Below, piece by piece: positions 1 through 14,114 of a stretch of DNA of 64,000 nt. The notes beneath the pieces are model-generated. The model searched no databases. It saw only the letters and a program-made list of their open reading frames with translations, and was not told the DNA's origin. The DNA comes from Dermatemys mawii (taxonomy: Eukaryota; Chordata; Testudines; Dermatemydidae), in contig ML677326.1 of the NCBI GenBank assembly GCA_007922305.1, forward strand, positions 50,314,460-50,378,459, written 5' to 3'. Numbering within the stretch: the first letter of the stretch is position 1; each line of letters starts with the position of its first letter. A program made the translations under genes and the position numbers.

Positions 1-3000
1 GATTCAGACCTTGCTTCCATAATGAATGAGTTGTGAACAAGAAAAAAAAAAACATTTTGGCTTATCTCCTGCAAAGTAACAAACCAGTTGTAGCATAATG
101 TCTGAATTTTCATAATAAATCAAAAGATTTGAGCACTTTTGGGTGTATAAAGAAATATTTTATTTCAAATTCACTAAGAATTCTACTTTGTTTTGGTGTG
201 GGAACCTACGCATGGATTCTTTGGAAAAAGCTAAAAACTGACTGCTTATTTGAAGCTCAAAAAACTCTATAAGGCATATGTCCAATAAGGAGTAGCATTG
301 TTTCTCATTGCTCCCTTTTATTTTAATATTATTCTTTTTAACTCTTTGGAGGACAAGGACAATCTCTTAAGTGCAGATTTGGTGGGTCATCTGGAAAATA
401 ACATAATTCTAAAGTTAATATGGGCAATAGACTGAGAGCAGCATATAACGAAGGGGGTATTTGCTTTGTTCTGGGTAATAGATTCAGTTTAATGACATTT
501 CCTTTTTTTAGTCTAATGAGGAAAAGAACCAATATTTACAACAGGTCTATAAGATGGTGCTAAATTGAATCATAATACAATATGTCCTAGATTATTTGTA
601 AATTAATATATACCTAAACTTGAGCATAATATTGAGTTCCATATGTAATAATTGTGCACAGCCTGGGGAAGCAAATCAGTGTTGTGCTGGAGAAGTAAAG
701 AATGTTGCACTGTTCTTTATTGTTTTGTATTTTCTTTTATCTATAGTTACTAAATTATGAAGGCTTCAAAACACATACATTTTCTGCTCTCCCATCATCC
801 ATGTATTTAGATTTCAAAAATGTGTGACTGCCATAAACACTTTAGCTTATTGATGTATATCTAACACAAGAAAACTTATTTTTATAAGCACTAAGTTTTA
901 TCACTTTAGCCACAGTTCGTTATTTCCTGTTCATTAAGATAAACAAAATTACAACAGACAAATAATTCCAGGAGATTTCTAATTTATATATGTTCTAGTT
1001 TCAAGCACAGGTGGCAAACAAAAGCTAATTTTGTAAATGATCTCTTGTAGCACTAAAATTTTGCAGGAACTCTTACTGAAATGAACATGCATGAAATTAA
1101 TTCAGTCTGCATGCTTTTCAATAATTGTGTGCATTTATTTCAGTGTGTAACCTGACAATTGTGGGTGTTTTCACATGCAGTCAATCATGTTTTCAGACAA
1201 AAATAATAATTACACATGCTGAATGTTTCATCATCAAAAAAATCTCTTTGCATATAACGTTTTGCCATATGTACAATTTGGAGCATCACACCTTACTGAG
1301 AACCCGGAGGTTTTCAGTTATATCTTTGTTATTTCTTACAGAGATTTCTTCTGACATTTCATTAAGTACCAAGTCTATGGTTTACATCCAGGCTGAAGTT
1401 TTAAAATTATGTTTTTTTAGGGTCTAGGCAAGCACACATGTGCATTCATACATGCACATACACAAAAGGCTATATCATTCCTGATTTAGGCTATTCCCCG
1501 TAAAGAACAAAAACCTCTGAGTTTGTACTTCCAATTTCCTATACCTTCTTTCTCCTATGAAATATATTGCCTTCCCAAACTCCACACATGCCCCTGGAGA
1601 AACAGCATAAGATTCTACCCACAAAATCAGTTGGATCCCCCAATGTTTGGACAGATCTAAGGAAATCGTATAGGAACATCTGGGTGGAGACCCTGTGATT
1701 CTGCACTGATATCCAGCTACTTGCAGGAGCCATCTGCTGCTTTCCTCCAAAACTTCCTCTAAAATATGTGAAAGGGGAGATTTCCACAGCGCGGAAGGAC
1801 GTACATTAATGCTGAAAAGATCAGCATTGACTTTTCCTCTAAAGTTTAACTCCAGGGTATGGAGTACATCTGTCTCTTCAACCTAACTCAAGCCTGTGCC
1901 CTTCTCCATAGCACTGTCTGCAATCTTTGGTTCTCCCATGGACAGGCTTGTGCTGGGCTGGGGAAAGAAGGAATGATGCTGTGTCCTCCTTTCTCTATCC
2001 TGACTATCCCCACCGAAGATTTGGTCCCTCCACCCACAAGGGCAGAGAAGACTATATAGCCTTAAGTGTTGGAACAATTTTTTAAAAAAATGTGCAGTGG
2101 TGAGAGAAGGGAAAAGTGCCACATTCCTCAAAAAAACCTATTGGACATGAACAATTTCAGTCTCCACTGGATCCTTTTTTCAGAGCAGTATAATAAGCAG
2201 ACATGGGTCAAAACAGCATTTGGTTTTGATTTTGCACACCTTGCTGGTTGGGTTTTTATTCAGTAAAACCAAAAAAAGTGGATGGTTCAGATACTGGTCC
2301 AATTTAATTGGAACCCCTCAACATTTGGGTGGTGGCACAGATAAATGTTTCCATTTTTAATTCCTCTCTCATTGTAAGGGCTGGAAAATAGGGGAAGCTA
2401 ATACAAGCACCTCCTCAAAAAAACTGTCACAGCACTAATCTTCACTCAAGCAAGAAGAAAAAGAGGCTGAGATCAAAAGAATAAAATAAAAGGTTAAAAG
2501 GAAATCAAACTTGAAAGAAGGAAAGAGAACAGTTAATTGGAGGGTCTGATTCAGATATGTTTTGCAGGGCTCACTCCTACTTTACTGCTTACGGTTCATC
2601 TCTACACAGCAGTGTAAAGGGAAATCCTCTGCCTCCTCGTTTTCCCCTTGGCTCTGCCCGTCACCCCTGCCCTCATACTCATGTAGCATTTCCCCAGCTC
2701 TTTTCTCCTATTTTGAGCTCTGGGACCTTTATGCACTCATCATCATCCCTGTAATGCTAGAACAACAGGCCAGAACATGGGCACTTCTGGTCTAAAGATC
2801 AGGATACTGTTTACAGCTGGTTCTTTGAGTTCAGTTCTATAAACTCAGTTCTAACAATAGGGAGATACTCACACAAACAAACAAAGACGACAAGTCTACA
2901 AACAAAAAAACCTTGAAATGAAAAAGGAGAAATTGGTGTACTTTTTATTAAGGCAAGTGCCAGCTAGTTTTCAGTTCTCTAAACAAATTACAAATTATAC

Positions 3001-4384
3001 ATACTAAGAGCTCAGCTTCCAAATAACTGGTTAATTTTTGAAATTTTTGGAATAGCAGGGGATAAAACTGCATTCATGAGGAAACCTCTAATTCAGAAAT
3101 TTGCTTCACACAGAACAAATTAGAGTCCATATTATCACTTTGTTGAATTACTCAGTCTACTTCATTCACTTTCAGCAGTTTTAGGCTTTAGATGCTGTGC
3201 ATCTACTTACAGAAAGACTTTCCAGGGTGTTTGCTTGAGAAACAGCATTAATGGGTTTTTTTTTCAGATGCCATCCTTCCTTAAGCAAACAAATGAACAC
3301 AATATTCCCATTCATCCCACTTTCTCCTCTTTCTGCATGTTTTCAGCTGACTGCTAAACATCTCATTTCTAGGGAGGGGCATGCAATTAAGCTAACACGC
3401 TTTAAACAATATAGAATACACTGACAGACAGAATAAAAGGTCAGATTGCTCATGCTGATCTAACTTTGTCTTCAATTCCCTGTTTCCTATTTCTATTGTT
3501 ATCCTGTCCAGAAAGGTGTGCAAGTAATCCCCTTGACTGCCCTTGATGTCAAAGGTGCTTTATGATTCACTGAGAAGAATATGTTAGCTGCAAGTGATGT
3601 GAATAAGTAGCAATTTGACCTTCCTGATATCAGCTGGACTACATGAAGATAGAGTAAGCTGCATGCAACATGGTTAAAATAGAGTAGAAATGGTAGAAAA
3701 TCTGGGATACTGCATTATTTTTCATCATTTAGTCTTCTCTCTTGGGGCCATTAGCTGCATAACACTATCTGGGAATGTCACCTTTCCTACCAGGGTGGAC
3801 ATTATTGCACTCCAGAAAATGAGTGTATTGCAAATTAAATGTTAAGCTCAAAAGGCTGTTAAAATCATAAACACTGAATTAATTAAACAGCAAAATAAAT
3901 AAGTAAAATCTCAATTCTTGCTCAACACTCGCTCTGCAGACAACCTTAAAATACCTCACAGAAGGCATAATACCCACTTCAGTCATGTTGGCTGCTGATC
4001 ATTAATTGCTTCAGAAACAGACAATATTTTATCCATCCTCTTTGGAGTTCGAGTGTGAATAGTGAGGCAAAAGACAGTGAAACTGAGTGAAACATGAAAA
4101 GCTTGATTTGTTAGGACCCCTGCTGTCTGAAAAGAGATCAAAGCTCAGGAGGAGGCGGCTGTAAAACAGGCGAATGCACTGCACTGAAACATGGCCTATA
4201 GCAGCTGTTTTGGGCACTGTCTCACAACACAGGTGTACCTCCAACTCAACTCTGCCAGCTAAAGCATGGGAGCAAGTTACCTCTTCTCTTCCTTCATTAT
4301 GTCAACCACAGTCACTGAGGAGATGCAGGCTTCATCCATCACAATGCACAAATTCACAGTGCGCATATTCAGCACAGGCCTAAT
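1..4384. other. Intergenic DNA, no gene seen
   Basis: AT-rich sequence with frequent stops in all frames. The open frames present are 60-100 codons long, overlap on both strands and carry no motif I recognise. I see no confident interspersed repeat. Confidence 0.7.
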
Positions 4385-5110
4385 TAAAGCTTTTCCTTTC
4401 ATTTGTGGAGATAATTAGACTTTCATCTCACCAGGAAGCTTCAGAAAGATCTATTTCTTTCTTCAATAAAAGCTACATCAAACAAAAGCAGATTTTAATC
4501 GCCTTTTCTTTGGGGCATGAGTCGATAATGAAAGATGTCATGGGTAACAAAAATTGTATGCAGGGGGGAAAAAAAGGAGGGAAAAAAGCCAAAGCAATGT
4601 TCTTTAATTAACATCATGTTTGCAAACACCATTAATTTCTCTCATTAAAATGATTTTTATCTGCAACTGATTGTTGATAAAACAATCGATTTGAGCATCT
4701 CATCTGTTCACCGCTACGCAGGAACCCATCTGCTGGGCTGTAAAGCAGTAATCATTCAGACTGTTAAGCAACATGTGAGAACAATAAAAAATGCATGTGT
4801 GTGTGTCAGGGATTTGTGAGGCTGACTGCAGGGCAAGGGCCACCTTTCCACAGAACATGTATAAAAAATGACTTGGTGTCAGGCCAAAGGACAAAGTGTC
4901 ACAAAGATCAGAAGTGCATAAATAACAAATGAATTAATATGTGCAGGCAGCAAGGGTTCCCTCTGTGTTTAGAAAGCATTTGTAAATAGGATCAGAAAAA
5001 TAAGGCAGGGACAATTTAGATGCATTTAACACTAGACTATTACCTGTTGTGATATAATACCAAATGACAAATAACCAAAGCTTGCTGCCTGCTTTTTTTA
5101 ATTAGTAGCA
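4385..5110. other. Repeat-free AT-rich stretch, candidate conserved non-coding element
   Basis: No repeat family or coding frame is visible. The stretch is dense in TAAT/ATTA homeodomain-type cores, for example around 4395-4420, 4605-4660 and 4925-4945, and has a short GT run near 4796-4806. It differs from its surroundings in lacking repeat debris. A regulatory role is inference only. Confidence 0.25.
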
Positions 5111-7378
5111 GCATCACAGTACACGCTCTCTCTTGAACCACCTTCCCTACTGGTGCAGGAGAGTCAGCACTTTTGGCTCTGAGCCCACCAAGCATATTTT
5201 TTTAATTTATTTAAATCCTTCTGTATGGATTGGCTGGCACACAGGCTCACAAATATGATGTAGCTGATGTCTCCGGGAATTGAGTTCTGGCAGTCTGGGG
5301 GCGGGGGGAGGATAAAACTCTCCCACCCTGGGACTTGGCTTAATGCAATCTGAAATAAGCACTAGGTCTTTTTATTAATAGAATGTTAGAGTGGAGGCAG
5401 CTTGTTTAAATAGCTCTATAATGATATTACTTTTTTTTGTGGGGGCAGAAGTGTTTTTAATACTAGATAACAAAAGCAAAGGGGTGGGGGCTCCTCCATG
5501 ACAGCTTGGAAGGGCATCAGTCTGCTGTGTATCTAGCCTGGACTGGGCCCAGAAGTGTGGTGCAGCAGGGTCTGACCTGATGACCTACCATTGGCAAATG
5601 GGAGTAATACAAACTCATATGTTCAAAAATCAGAAAAAAATCCAAATAAACTCATGAGATTTTTTTTCTGTCCAATGTGGACATAAACCCTATTCTCAAT
5701 GTACATGACCCTGGAAATCAAATATGCATTCCTGCAGCAGAGAGTAACGTGAGTTCTAGAAATCTGAGGAAACGTATATGAGTGGATTTGACATTGCTTC
5801 TGTGCCAGTTAGGTAGCACTATTTCAGGTTCAGTTGAATCACTACCCACCAATGACAGATCCACTCCAACCTCTCTTTTTGGATCAGAACCACCCTGTTC
5901 TTTTTTTCCCCATAGTCCACTTTAAGTGTTGCACCATGTGATCCTTACAAATTCAACAATTAGAAAAACTAAGTTACAACAACTAGATGCAGTTATTCAG
6001 TGAGTTGATACAAAATAGCAGCTGCATTTCTCTCCATAGGAGGATACAGTTCTGTGGCAAAGAACCCAGTGCAATAAACACAAATACAATACGGACAACA
6101 TCCACCATCCTTACTTCAGAGATCAGAAGTGCCACTTCCATATGGTGCTGAACTGTTACTGGCCTGAGGATTAAGAAATGTTCCTGAGTTTCCAGAATTA
6201 CCAACTATCACAACTTTACCAATGTTGGTATTTTTCTTAAAGCCTCAGCTCTTGGAGTTGCATGACTATATGAAGCAGACAATCTCAGACCCACAGAAAA
6301 ACAGGCCATTTCAGGTCAGCCTTCGAGAGAAAAACTCCCCAGTACAGTCCCTTCCTGGGAGCCCCTTCCTTTCTTTCCTTATTAGCCATCCCTGCTGGCT
6401 TGCCTGTCTGTCCGTCCCTCTTTCTGGTCCCTGGCACTGAGAGGAGCACCGTGGATTCTGAAGGTTGAGGACCTAGCCAGCAGAACTAAATGCAGGTACT
6501 GGCTAATCTTCCAGCCATGTGATATGCATGGTAGTTACAAGGTTGCTACGCGGCCGCGCGTGTATACAGCTTTTGGGGAGTACTGTTCAAGTGAAAAAAA
6601 AGCAAACTAAAAAACCCCGAAAAAAAACCTTGGCCAATTAAATTTTTTCATCAGCAACCAACAAGGCTGAGCAGGAACTCTAACCTTCACTCAGCTGCTC
6701 CTTTGATTTAAGTTTTATGGTTGTGAAGAACTGGAAAGTGCAAACCCTAAGGGCTCAAACTTGAAGGCAAATAAAAAGTATAAAAAATGTATTTGGAAAA
6801 AAAATCTAATGATTTTTTCATGCTTATAGTTGGCAGGACCGACATATGGCAGTTATTTTGGGAAAAGAGGTTTGTAAGAGCTTGACGTTCTTTCCTGATG
6901 CAATCAGCCAACTGAATCCCTGATGAGCATCAAGACTCTACTAGAGCTTCGCAAATCTGCTCTTGTGCGGCTGGAAGAGTTGGAGGTTTTTCCTGAGCTT
7001 ATCTTGCTTTACAAGGCCTTTGGCATTAGCTCACATATGGCAGAATCATGGGGGAAAAAAGCAGTTGCAAGCCTTTGGACCCCTCACAGTCTCTTGAACA
7101 GAAGTTTTTATGCCAACCCCCAAATCTAATGAAGATTATTTTTTATTTTAATAAGTAGTCTTATTTTCATAATTAAGATAAAAGTTCATTGCACTGCACT
7201 GACCCAGCCTGGTAGGATATTCTGACACAATTGGTTCAGTACATGCTTGAAGGTTTAGCAGGTGGTTAGATGGTTTTGTAAATAATTTAATAAAAAAAGA
7301 AAATAAATAAGCTTGTGTGGTTATTATTTCATTGTTAGCTTGATTGCCATTTTCAGAAATCCCTGAATTGCTACGTGA
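5111..7378. other. Intergenic DNA, no gene seen
   Basis: No exon-like frame or clear repeat. A lone CpG-rich spot at about 6548-6562 contains a NotI site (GCGGCCGC) in an otherwise CpG-poor area. Confidence 0.65.
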
Positions 7379-7443
7379 GGCCCAACACTGCTCCCACTGA
7401 TATCATTTTTAACATGGACTTAAATGGGAACAGACTTTGGCCC
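7379..7443. repeat. Short palindromic MITE remnant
   Basis: The left half, starting GCCCAACACTGCTCCCACTG, is matched in inverted orientation by the right half ending GGGAACAGACTTTGGCCC. This is the layout of a widespread amniote palindromic MITE built on a CCCACTGAAGTCAATGGGA-type core. The family is recalled; the inverted symmetry is visible. Confidence 0.45.
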
Positions 7444-10083
7444 CTGGGAAGGGAGATGTGTAGGTTGGAGAAAACCCCACACAACAAAGAATGGTTGGCA
7501 GCCATTGGAGCCTTCACAGGGAAAAGAAAAATGGAAATAATGATGGGGAAAGATATTTCGCTTACCATGTACAAAAAATTGAATTGGCAATATCTCCAAA
7601 TATTGGCAATTGAATCGGCTGGTAGCAGAAGCTGACAAAGATTTTTTTCCTTTTTTTATTTAATGAGCACCTTTAATATGGACCTATTTTGACAGGCCCT
7701 GAGTTTTAGAGGGCCTACCATTAGAAAGCACTCATGACTATATGACCTCATGCCATCTGTAGTCAGGGGGTCAAAGGTCCCTATTGCCCACTACATGAAG
7801 ATTCTTCCCCTTTTTATGTTGTGGGGTTGTGTACCCTCTTGTAGCCTGATTTGATACATGGGCAGAAAGGAGAGAGAAGAAAAACTGGCTCCTGCAAAAC
7901 CTTGGGCTAGACCTGAGCATCCCATCCTATTCACTTCTGCTGTCATGCAAGGGAGGGAATCAGGATCCAGAAGGGACCTTGAGATGCTCAAGATGAGGCC
8001 AGATACTCACCGATTTAAACTGAGGATCTGGCACAATTCATCTAATAGCACAGTATCCTAGTGTTTCAATATCTTTCTCTGTTCTCATTTCCCTGCCCTG
8101 GATGACAGCACAATGCATAGCTGCCATTCCATCTGGCTACTCTATATTTTTAACCACAAATACTGAATAATTGCCATTTTTACTAAGTAATTGTTAGAGT
8201 TTGTGCTGTCTTACTTTAACCTCTGCACAAATCTAACTCCACCACTGCTGTCAGCAGGAGAGGAGAGGAAAAGAAAAAGTAATATGCCATTGCTTTGCAG
8301 CATTTGCAGTAAGTGCAGAGCAGTGTTTAGTTTCCAAGGAGCCTGTCACTCTTCTTGGGACTGTGTAGGATCACAGCTGTTGTTAATGAACAGGGAGAGA
8401 GGAGGTGGATGGGATCTAAATGTTAAAAACTTGGCACAAAATAATGGAATGGCTGAAAAGCTCATTCCCACATTCACAGCAACGTATTATACTGCATCAC
8501 TGTGGCGAGGAGAAAGCCCATTCCTTTGTAAATGGGGTGAGGTGGCCATGACACTCCAACTTCAGCATCCTTCACTGAGAAGGAAAATAAAAAGAAGCAA
8601 TTCCACCCTATTACAGTAAAGTCCACTCATTAAATGTAATCACATTAGGTTGGAAGCACTACAGATAGATCTGAAATTCTTCAAGGAAATTTCCCTAATA
8701 GATACTACACTAAAAAAAATAGGTGCCTTAATCCTTCAGCTCATCTTTTGCTGATGGAATTGTTAATACTAGACTAATTTATGGACTGTGAACGAAGGTA
8801 TAATCTAACCTCAAATGGGTTATAGAAAGTTAGTACAAAGTGATGTACCAAGCCACACAGACACAAAAATGTGCTGAGCTACATGTCAGGTTTGGTGTAT
8901 CCAGACTACCTGAAACCACAGGCTCAAATGCCATTAAAGTTGACTCAGTCCATTGTCCTTCTGAGACAGAGAAAGTCCAGTGCAGTTTACTGTGTAAAGG
9001 TCTTCTGGTTGAGATATTGTCATCTGAGGCCTGCCGTATAGTTTATCAGCATTACAGATCCCATAACACAGTTTGCAATAAAAGTTTCTTCAGAGTGCTC
9101 AGCTAAACAGTTTCCTCCCTCCATAACTGTACAACATGTTGAGTGCTGACTCGCTGCTGACTTCTTCCTCAGGGGCAACTATAGTTCAGTGGTGTAATAT
9201 GTACATATAATCTGAAGGATTTGGGATCCTTTGAGATGAAAGTTTTTGTACGAATTTAAATTAGTAATAAAGTACAGTTTGCAGAAAAACATGGAAATCG
9301 GGGTATGTTTTTGTCATTGACCTTTGCTGGGAATATCTATTCCTTAACAACTGTCTATCTCCCTTCATCAAAGCAAAGATAACTACATGTACACGCAACC
9401 CATTAAGAATGTCAACATGTGAAGCATATGAAATTTGAGAGTGTAAATTTAATAACTGCAAGGAAACTACAATATATGGCTATGTTTTTATCTGTATTTT
9501 CTTAGTGATACAGTATGAACATCTGCAATTTATAGGGTGTAAATATCTCAAGTGTACAAATATTTGATTGATGATCTAGCTTTGCTTCCCTGACCAGATA
9601 TGCAGTCTTAAAAATTGCAGCCACAAATCTGGCTAACTCTGTAGGTATATATATCTGTGTGTGCATTTGTGCAGCCATTAGAGATTATCCGTATCTAGAC
9701 CTCATTCTGTGGGAAAATGTACAACATACCAGAAGTGTTTCTCTGTCTAAGCAGTGTGTGTGCAGGGAGGGTCGGGGAGGCCTGGGGGGCGGGGGAGAGG
9801 CGGTAAAAGGATCATTGCAATGTGTAAAGGTGGGCTGTGAGTTTCAAGGTAATGTCTCCCTTAAACTTGTATTCAAAATACTGTCAAGCCATTCACATAT
9901 ACTACGTAGGAACTTCAAATGCATAAATATTAGTGTGGACTGATTGTGAGTTTGCTGTGTATATTCAGTGCTTAAGATCTGAATTTCAAATTGGATGATT
10001 GACTGGTCACTCAGAACAGGCATGCATAAACTTCCAGTTTAGAATTAAATATATATGATTATCTCAACATCTGTAGTATTCCT
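7444..10083. other. Intergenic DNA, no gene seen
   Basis: The longest open frame, 8191-8619 on the plus strand (142 codons), has no recognisable motif and no splice or promoter context, so I treat it as chance. A G-rich patch lies at about 9765-9805. Confidence 0.6.
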
Positions 10084-10175
10084 AATATTTTCTGTGGGTC
10101 TGAGCAAAAGCCCACTGAAGTTAATTGGAATCTTCTTATTGATTTCCATATGGATTAGCGCAGACCCTATAGGAA
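10084..10175. repeat. Palindromic MITE remnant
   Basis: GGGTCTGAGCAAAAGCCCAC on the left is mirrored by GGATTAGCGCAGACCC on the right around an AAGTTAATTGGAATC core. It is the same kind of short palindromic element as the ones at 7379 and 35905. Confidence 0.45.
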
Positions 10176-10690
10176 ATACCTAAAGGGAACTGCAATTACA
10201 ATATAGCTATTTAGGCAATTAGTAGCTTGATCCATGCTTTATATTAAGTACATTATACTGACATGTTTGTATATACATCATGTAAAGGGATTAATAAAGT
10301 CCAACAGGTTGACAGTTTGCTTAAAATCACTTAAAATCACCTTCTATTGGTGTGCTCTAACCATTTCTAACACTTACTATTCATGTCTGGAATAAGTTCA
10401 TAACTTACTTTAATTATTTTTAATGCTTTATTAACTATTTATAAATGTACCATCAATAAAAAGTGTAACCAAGATTCGTAACTGTAAATCAAATGCTATT
10501 GCTACTCTTTTCTGATTGGAAGGTTATAACTCATCCTCAAGGACAGGTTGAAGACTCCACTAACGCACTGAATCTTAGAGACAGAGAGAGAATTTATGAA
10601 GAGATAGCAGACAAGTGATCTGGGGAATTTTAGAAAATTGTAAACCTTTTCATTTCTAGGGCACTCAGGCTCTGCCCAAGGCATCATTTT

Positions 10691-11445
10691 GAGTCAAATA
10701 AGCTGTAATGTGGTTGGTACCTGCTTCTTGCAAGCACCTCCTCTGTTGAGTGCGTTTGCATCCTTTCAGTTCTTTTCAGCAAGGCGGCACCCGCTCCTCC
10801 ATCTGATGGATCTATTGTTGGGTTTGCAGAGACTCAGTCCTCAGGGTGAGCTGCCTATGCTGTCCCTGTAGCCCTTGCCATGCTCTGGTCTTCAGTCTAA
10901 CAACAGGGCCTATCTCAGAACCCTAGCTGGCCAGCTTACATGTGAAGGTTTTGCTCTGGGGTGCAGGAGCACCTTTGCAAGCCTCCTCCATGGGGACTTG
11001 CTGCCTGCCCTTTAGTCCTCTGACCCCATTTCTTCAGCTGAGTCACTCTAGATCAGCCCCCTTCTGGAGCGTAACAGTTCCACGGACAGTCCCTTCCCTG
11101 GACCTGTCTTCAGTGAATTCTGGCAGACAGCCAGAAACTATTCCCTCACTTCCCTGGTCCCTGACAGCAAATACGTGCTTTAGCCTTTGCAGACAGCCAG
11201 GAGCACCTCTTGCTCCCTCTCTCCCTGCAAACAAACTGCTCTATCCAGCTCTTTTCAGCTCCTTTCATATGAACTTGCAGGGCCCTTATGGGCTGCTCCC
11301 TGCAGCCTTTCTGATTGGTTGCTTCCTCTGCAGCCATGCTAGGCTGCTTGGAGGACCTGTCTACCGCTCCTTTCCTGGGGTGGATGTGGCTGGACCCTGA
11401 GGCTACCAGGAGGTGGCCTTTGGACCTAGTCCACCAAATCACATA
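10691..11445. repeat. GC-rich block, probably an unclassified interspersed repeat
   Basis: Base composition changes sharply from AT-rich flanks to a C/T- and G-rich block. This gives long open frames by chance, such as 152 codons at 10942-11400 plus and overlapping frames on minus. It contains a near-repeated AGACAGCCAG motif (about 11127 and 11192). It looks like old LTR or SINE-type repeat DNA rather than an exon; I cannot name the family. Confidence 0.35.
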
Positions 11446-11979
11446 AGGGTACTGTACAATTTGCCAGTTGGGTTAAGTTAAGTTTTATTTTCTGTCATCA
11501 CATTCACAGAAAAAGAACTGTGTGGGAGTGTGCTGTTCTAGCTGTGCAGGGCACGGTCCAATCCTTGTTTAATTTAATTGCCTTTCTAACATGGCTCTCA
11601 AAAAAGGGAAGGATGGAAAGCCTGTTCTACTGTTGTGTGAGAATGCCCCAGTCCATATAAAATATATCACTTACAGATTTTTACAGTTTAAAAAATAATT
11701 TTGATTTTGTGCAAGCAAACTCGATCACTTGAGTGATTGGGGAAAGCAAACAAAAGGCTAAAGCACAGCTGAAGCAAATTCATTTTTAAGTGCAATGAAT
11801 ACCTCTGAATATTTGTTCAAATGCTGTTGTATTCACCCACTTCTGTGGATTATACACAGAGAAGGTAAGTAGTCTGAAGGTTTTCTATTTATAAACTGGG
11901 CTTAAGAAAATTTAACACAGATTCAGCCCCTACCTACAGAGGTTCTACTTTTACATAGATTTACAACTGTGTTTGTCAA
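11446..11979. other. Intergenic DNA, nothing recognised
   Basis: AT-rich, with no repeat or open frame of note. Confidence 0.6.
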
Positions 11980-12259
11980 GGCTAGTCTACACTACAAAAA
12001 GTTGTTAGCATAGCTATGTCAGTCAGCAATATGAAAAAAACCCCACTGCCCCTAGCCAGCATACCTGTGTGGCAAAACCCCCAGTGTAGATGCAACTATC
12101 TCAACAGAAGAGGACTTCTGTCAGCATAGCTAATATAATTCGGACATGCGGTTTTACTAAGAGAACAGAAAAACTCCTCCTTTCAGCATACACTGTGTTT
12201 ACTCAAAGGGGTGAGCCAGCACAGCTATATTGGCAAAGTATTTGTAGTATTGACAAGGC
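11980..12259 (+). mobile_element. Non-autonomous DNA transposon (MITE)
   Basis: The left end GGCTAGTCTACACTAC and the right end TAGTATTGACAAGGCT form imperfect terminal inverted repeats. Internal text with repeated 'AGCATAGCTA' and 'CAGCACAGCTATATTGGC' matches my recollection of a reptilian MITE whose ends read GGCTTGTCTACACT. It has no coding capacity. Confidence 0.55.
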
Positions 12260-12283
12260 TTCAGCCTGGGCACAAAGAGTTAA

Positions 12284-12370
12284 GTGACTTTCTCTAAGCC
12301 ACAAAACAAATCACAAAGCAACTAGAATTTAGATCCCAGGGCCTGCTGTATTGTCAAACTTTTCTCCCGC
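12284..12370 (-). repeat. MIR SINE fragment
   Basis: The complement carries the MIR core: a stretch equivalent to 'loss of sequence after TAAGTGACTT...CACA' reads here as AGTTAAGTGACTTTCTCTAA followed by AACTAGAATTTAGATCCCAG. It is short and diverged. Confidence 0.5.
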
Positions 12371-14114
12371 AGCAATTAGAATGGAAATGTAGCTCAAGTC
12401 GGTGTGAGAAGAAAGGACATCTGCCCATTCAAAGATATTTAAAAAAACATGGTCCTGATCCTCCAATCTGTTCAGGAACAATTTTCTGTATTCAATGGAA
12501 TGCTGTGTGTATGCAGGGATCTGTCTGTCTGGAGCAGCTTGCAGGATTTGGAAAGCAAACTAGAACATTTCAGTCAAAAGAGTTCTCTTAAATTATGAAG
12601 GTCTAACAACAATAAAGTTAATACTTTCTTCTATTGTAAAAACTGGAATGTAAAAGTGTTTTGTTTCTTGTGTTAGGTAAGATTTTTCAGAAAAATACAG
12701 TGTTCTGGAAGAAAAGATAATACACCGTCTTCCATTGGCTTTTTAAATGGATAGTCTATAATTAGTAAACCTTTTCCTTTGTACATCCTACTCTAATGTA
12801 TACTGCATTATAGTACTTCAAAGGCAGGGCACACTAGATAGGTTGGATAGATAAAACTGGTATTGTGTATTATGTATGGTAGATGTATTTGTCTTGTGGA
12901 TAAAAGAAAACAACAGTTTCTAACAATGGTAGTCTCTTAACCTTCACACCATAGTAACAAATGAACAACAAACAAAATAAAAGAAAGACTGGTATATCCA
13001 GACTGACAGAGTCCCATAGTTAAAAGTTACGAAGCACAATAATTTCCTAATAAGATCAGGATATCTGCTAAATTCTATGTAAAACACAGAACTCCTTTGT
13101 AAAACTCCCAATACATACAGAGGTTTAAATCTTGATTCAAATTCCACTCTGAATATGGATTTAGAATGCACCAACTTATTTAATGCTTCTGTAACATGTC
13201 AAGGACGCTAAACTAATTCAAGAGAAATGATGCAAGCATAATTTAAGCCTAAAATGACTTTCTTGACTGAAAATTGGAAGTGAAGATGATTTTCCAGTAT
13301 CCAGGTGTCGATGAAATTTAAGTGCCCACCAGATTGCTGGCCCACCCATAGATTATTAATGCACAATTAATCTACTTGGGCAATTGTGGAGTGTCATTTA
13401 ACTTCAGAGCCCGTAAGTATAAAACAGCAACACACTGTGAAAGTAATGGTAACACTTAAAGGTCCCATTGTTATTAATTCATTTGACATTCACTGTAATC
13501 ACACTGGTGTTAATGAATTCATTTGGTATGTGAATATTTCATGTCCTTTCAAATACATTCTACTGCAAATCAGTGTTAATTAATTTTCTGAATTCAAATA
13601 AAGTCTCTCCCTTTTTAAAAGCAGAACATACATTATTTAAAGAAAACATATTTCTGAAGGCACAGTGATATTGCTCTAGCAAGGAAAAGCGGTTCTAATT
13701 ATTAGATTTATTTCAGTTCTATCAACATACAGAACTGGATTGTGGACACAGGACCACTGGCTACATTGAGGTGACATGAAGATTCATTACCTCATTGGGA
13801 GTTCCCACAAACATTGTTCCTCAGGCATGCACCCTCCAGCTGGGAGCACAGGGGAAGTACTCTCACTACTGCCCCTTTGGAAGCATACAGTATATTTTCC
13901 TGCCATCCCTTCCCCCTGCCCCATGCACAACACACTGTATCTGACCTTCTTAGGTGGCTGTGGGAGGGGTTCTGGTCATGGTCTTCTTGCCACCTTTCCC
14001 ATTTTGTGCAGTGTAGCCACACTAGAAGCAAGAGACATATCCTGGCTCTCGTTGATTGAAATGACTATGACTGTGCATGTCCCATGCACACGGGATGAAA
14101 AGTGGAAGCTCTTT
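12371..14114. other. Intergenic DNA, no gene seen
   Basis: Open frames of 65-130 codons at 13386-14168 overlap on both strands and show no motif. No clear repeat family. Confidence 0.6.

Noticed and set aside
6548..6562. CpG island or promoter at a NotI site
   Set aside because: Only about 15 bases are CpG-rich; the flanks are AT-rich.
8191..8619. 142-codon open frame on plus
   Set aside because: No recognisable motif, no splice or promoter context, and one of many chance frames in a 64-kb window.
10942..11400. 152-codon open frame on plus
   Set aside because: Lies in a GC-rich block where stops are rare; overlapping frames on minus are equally open. No motif.
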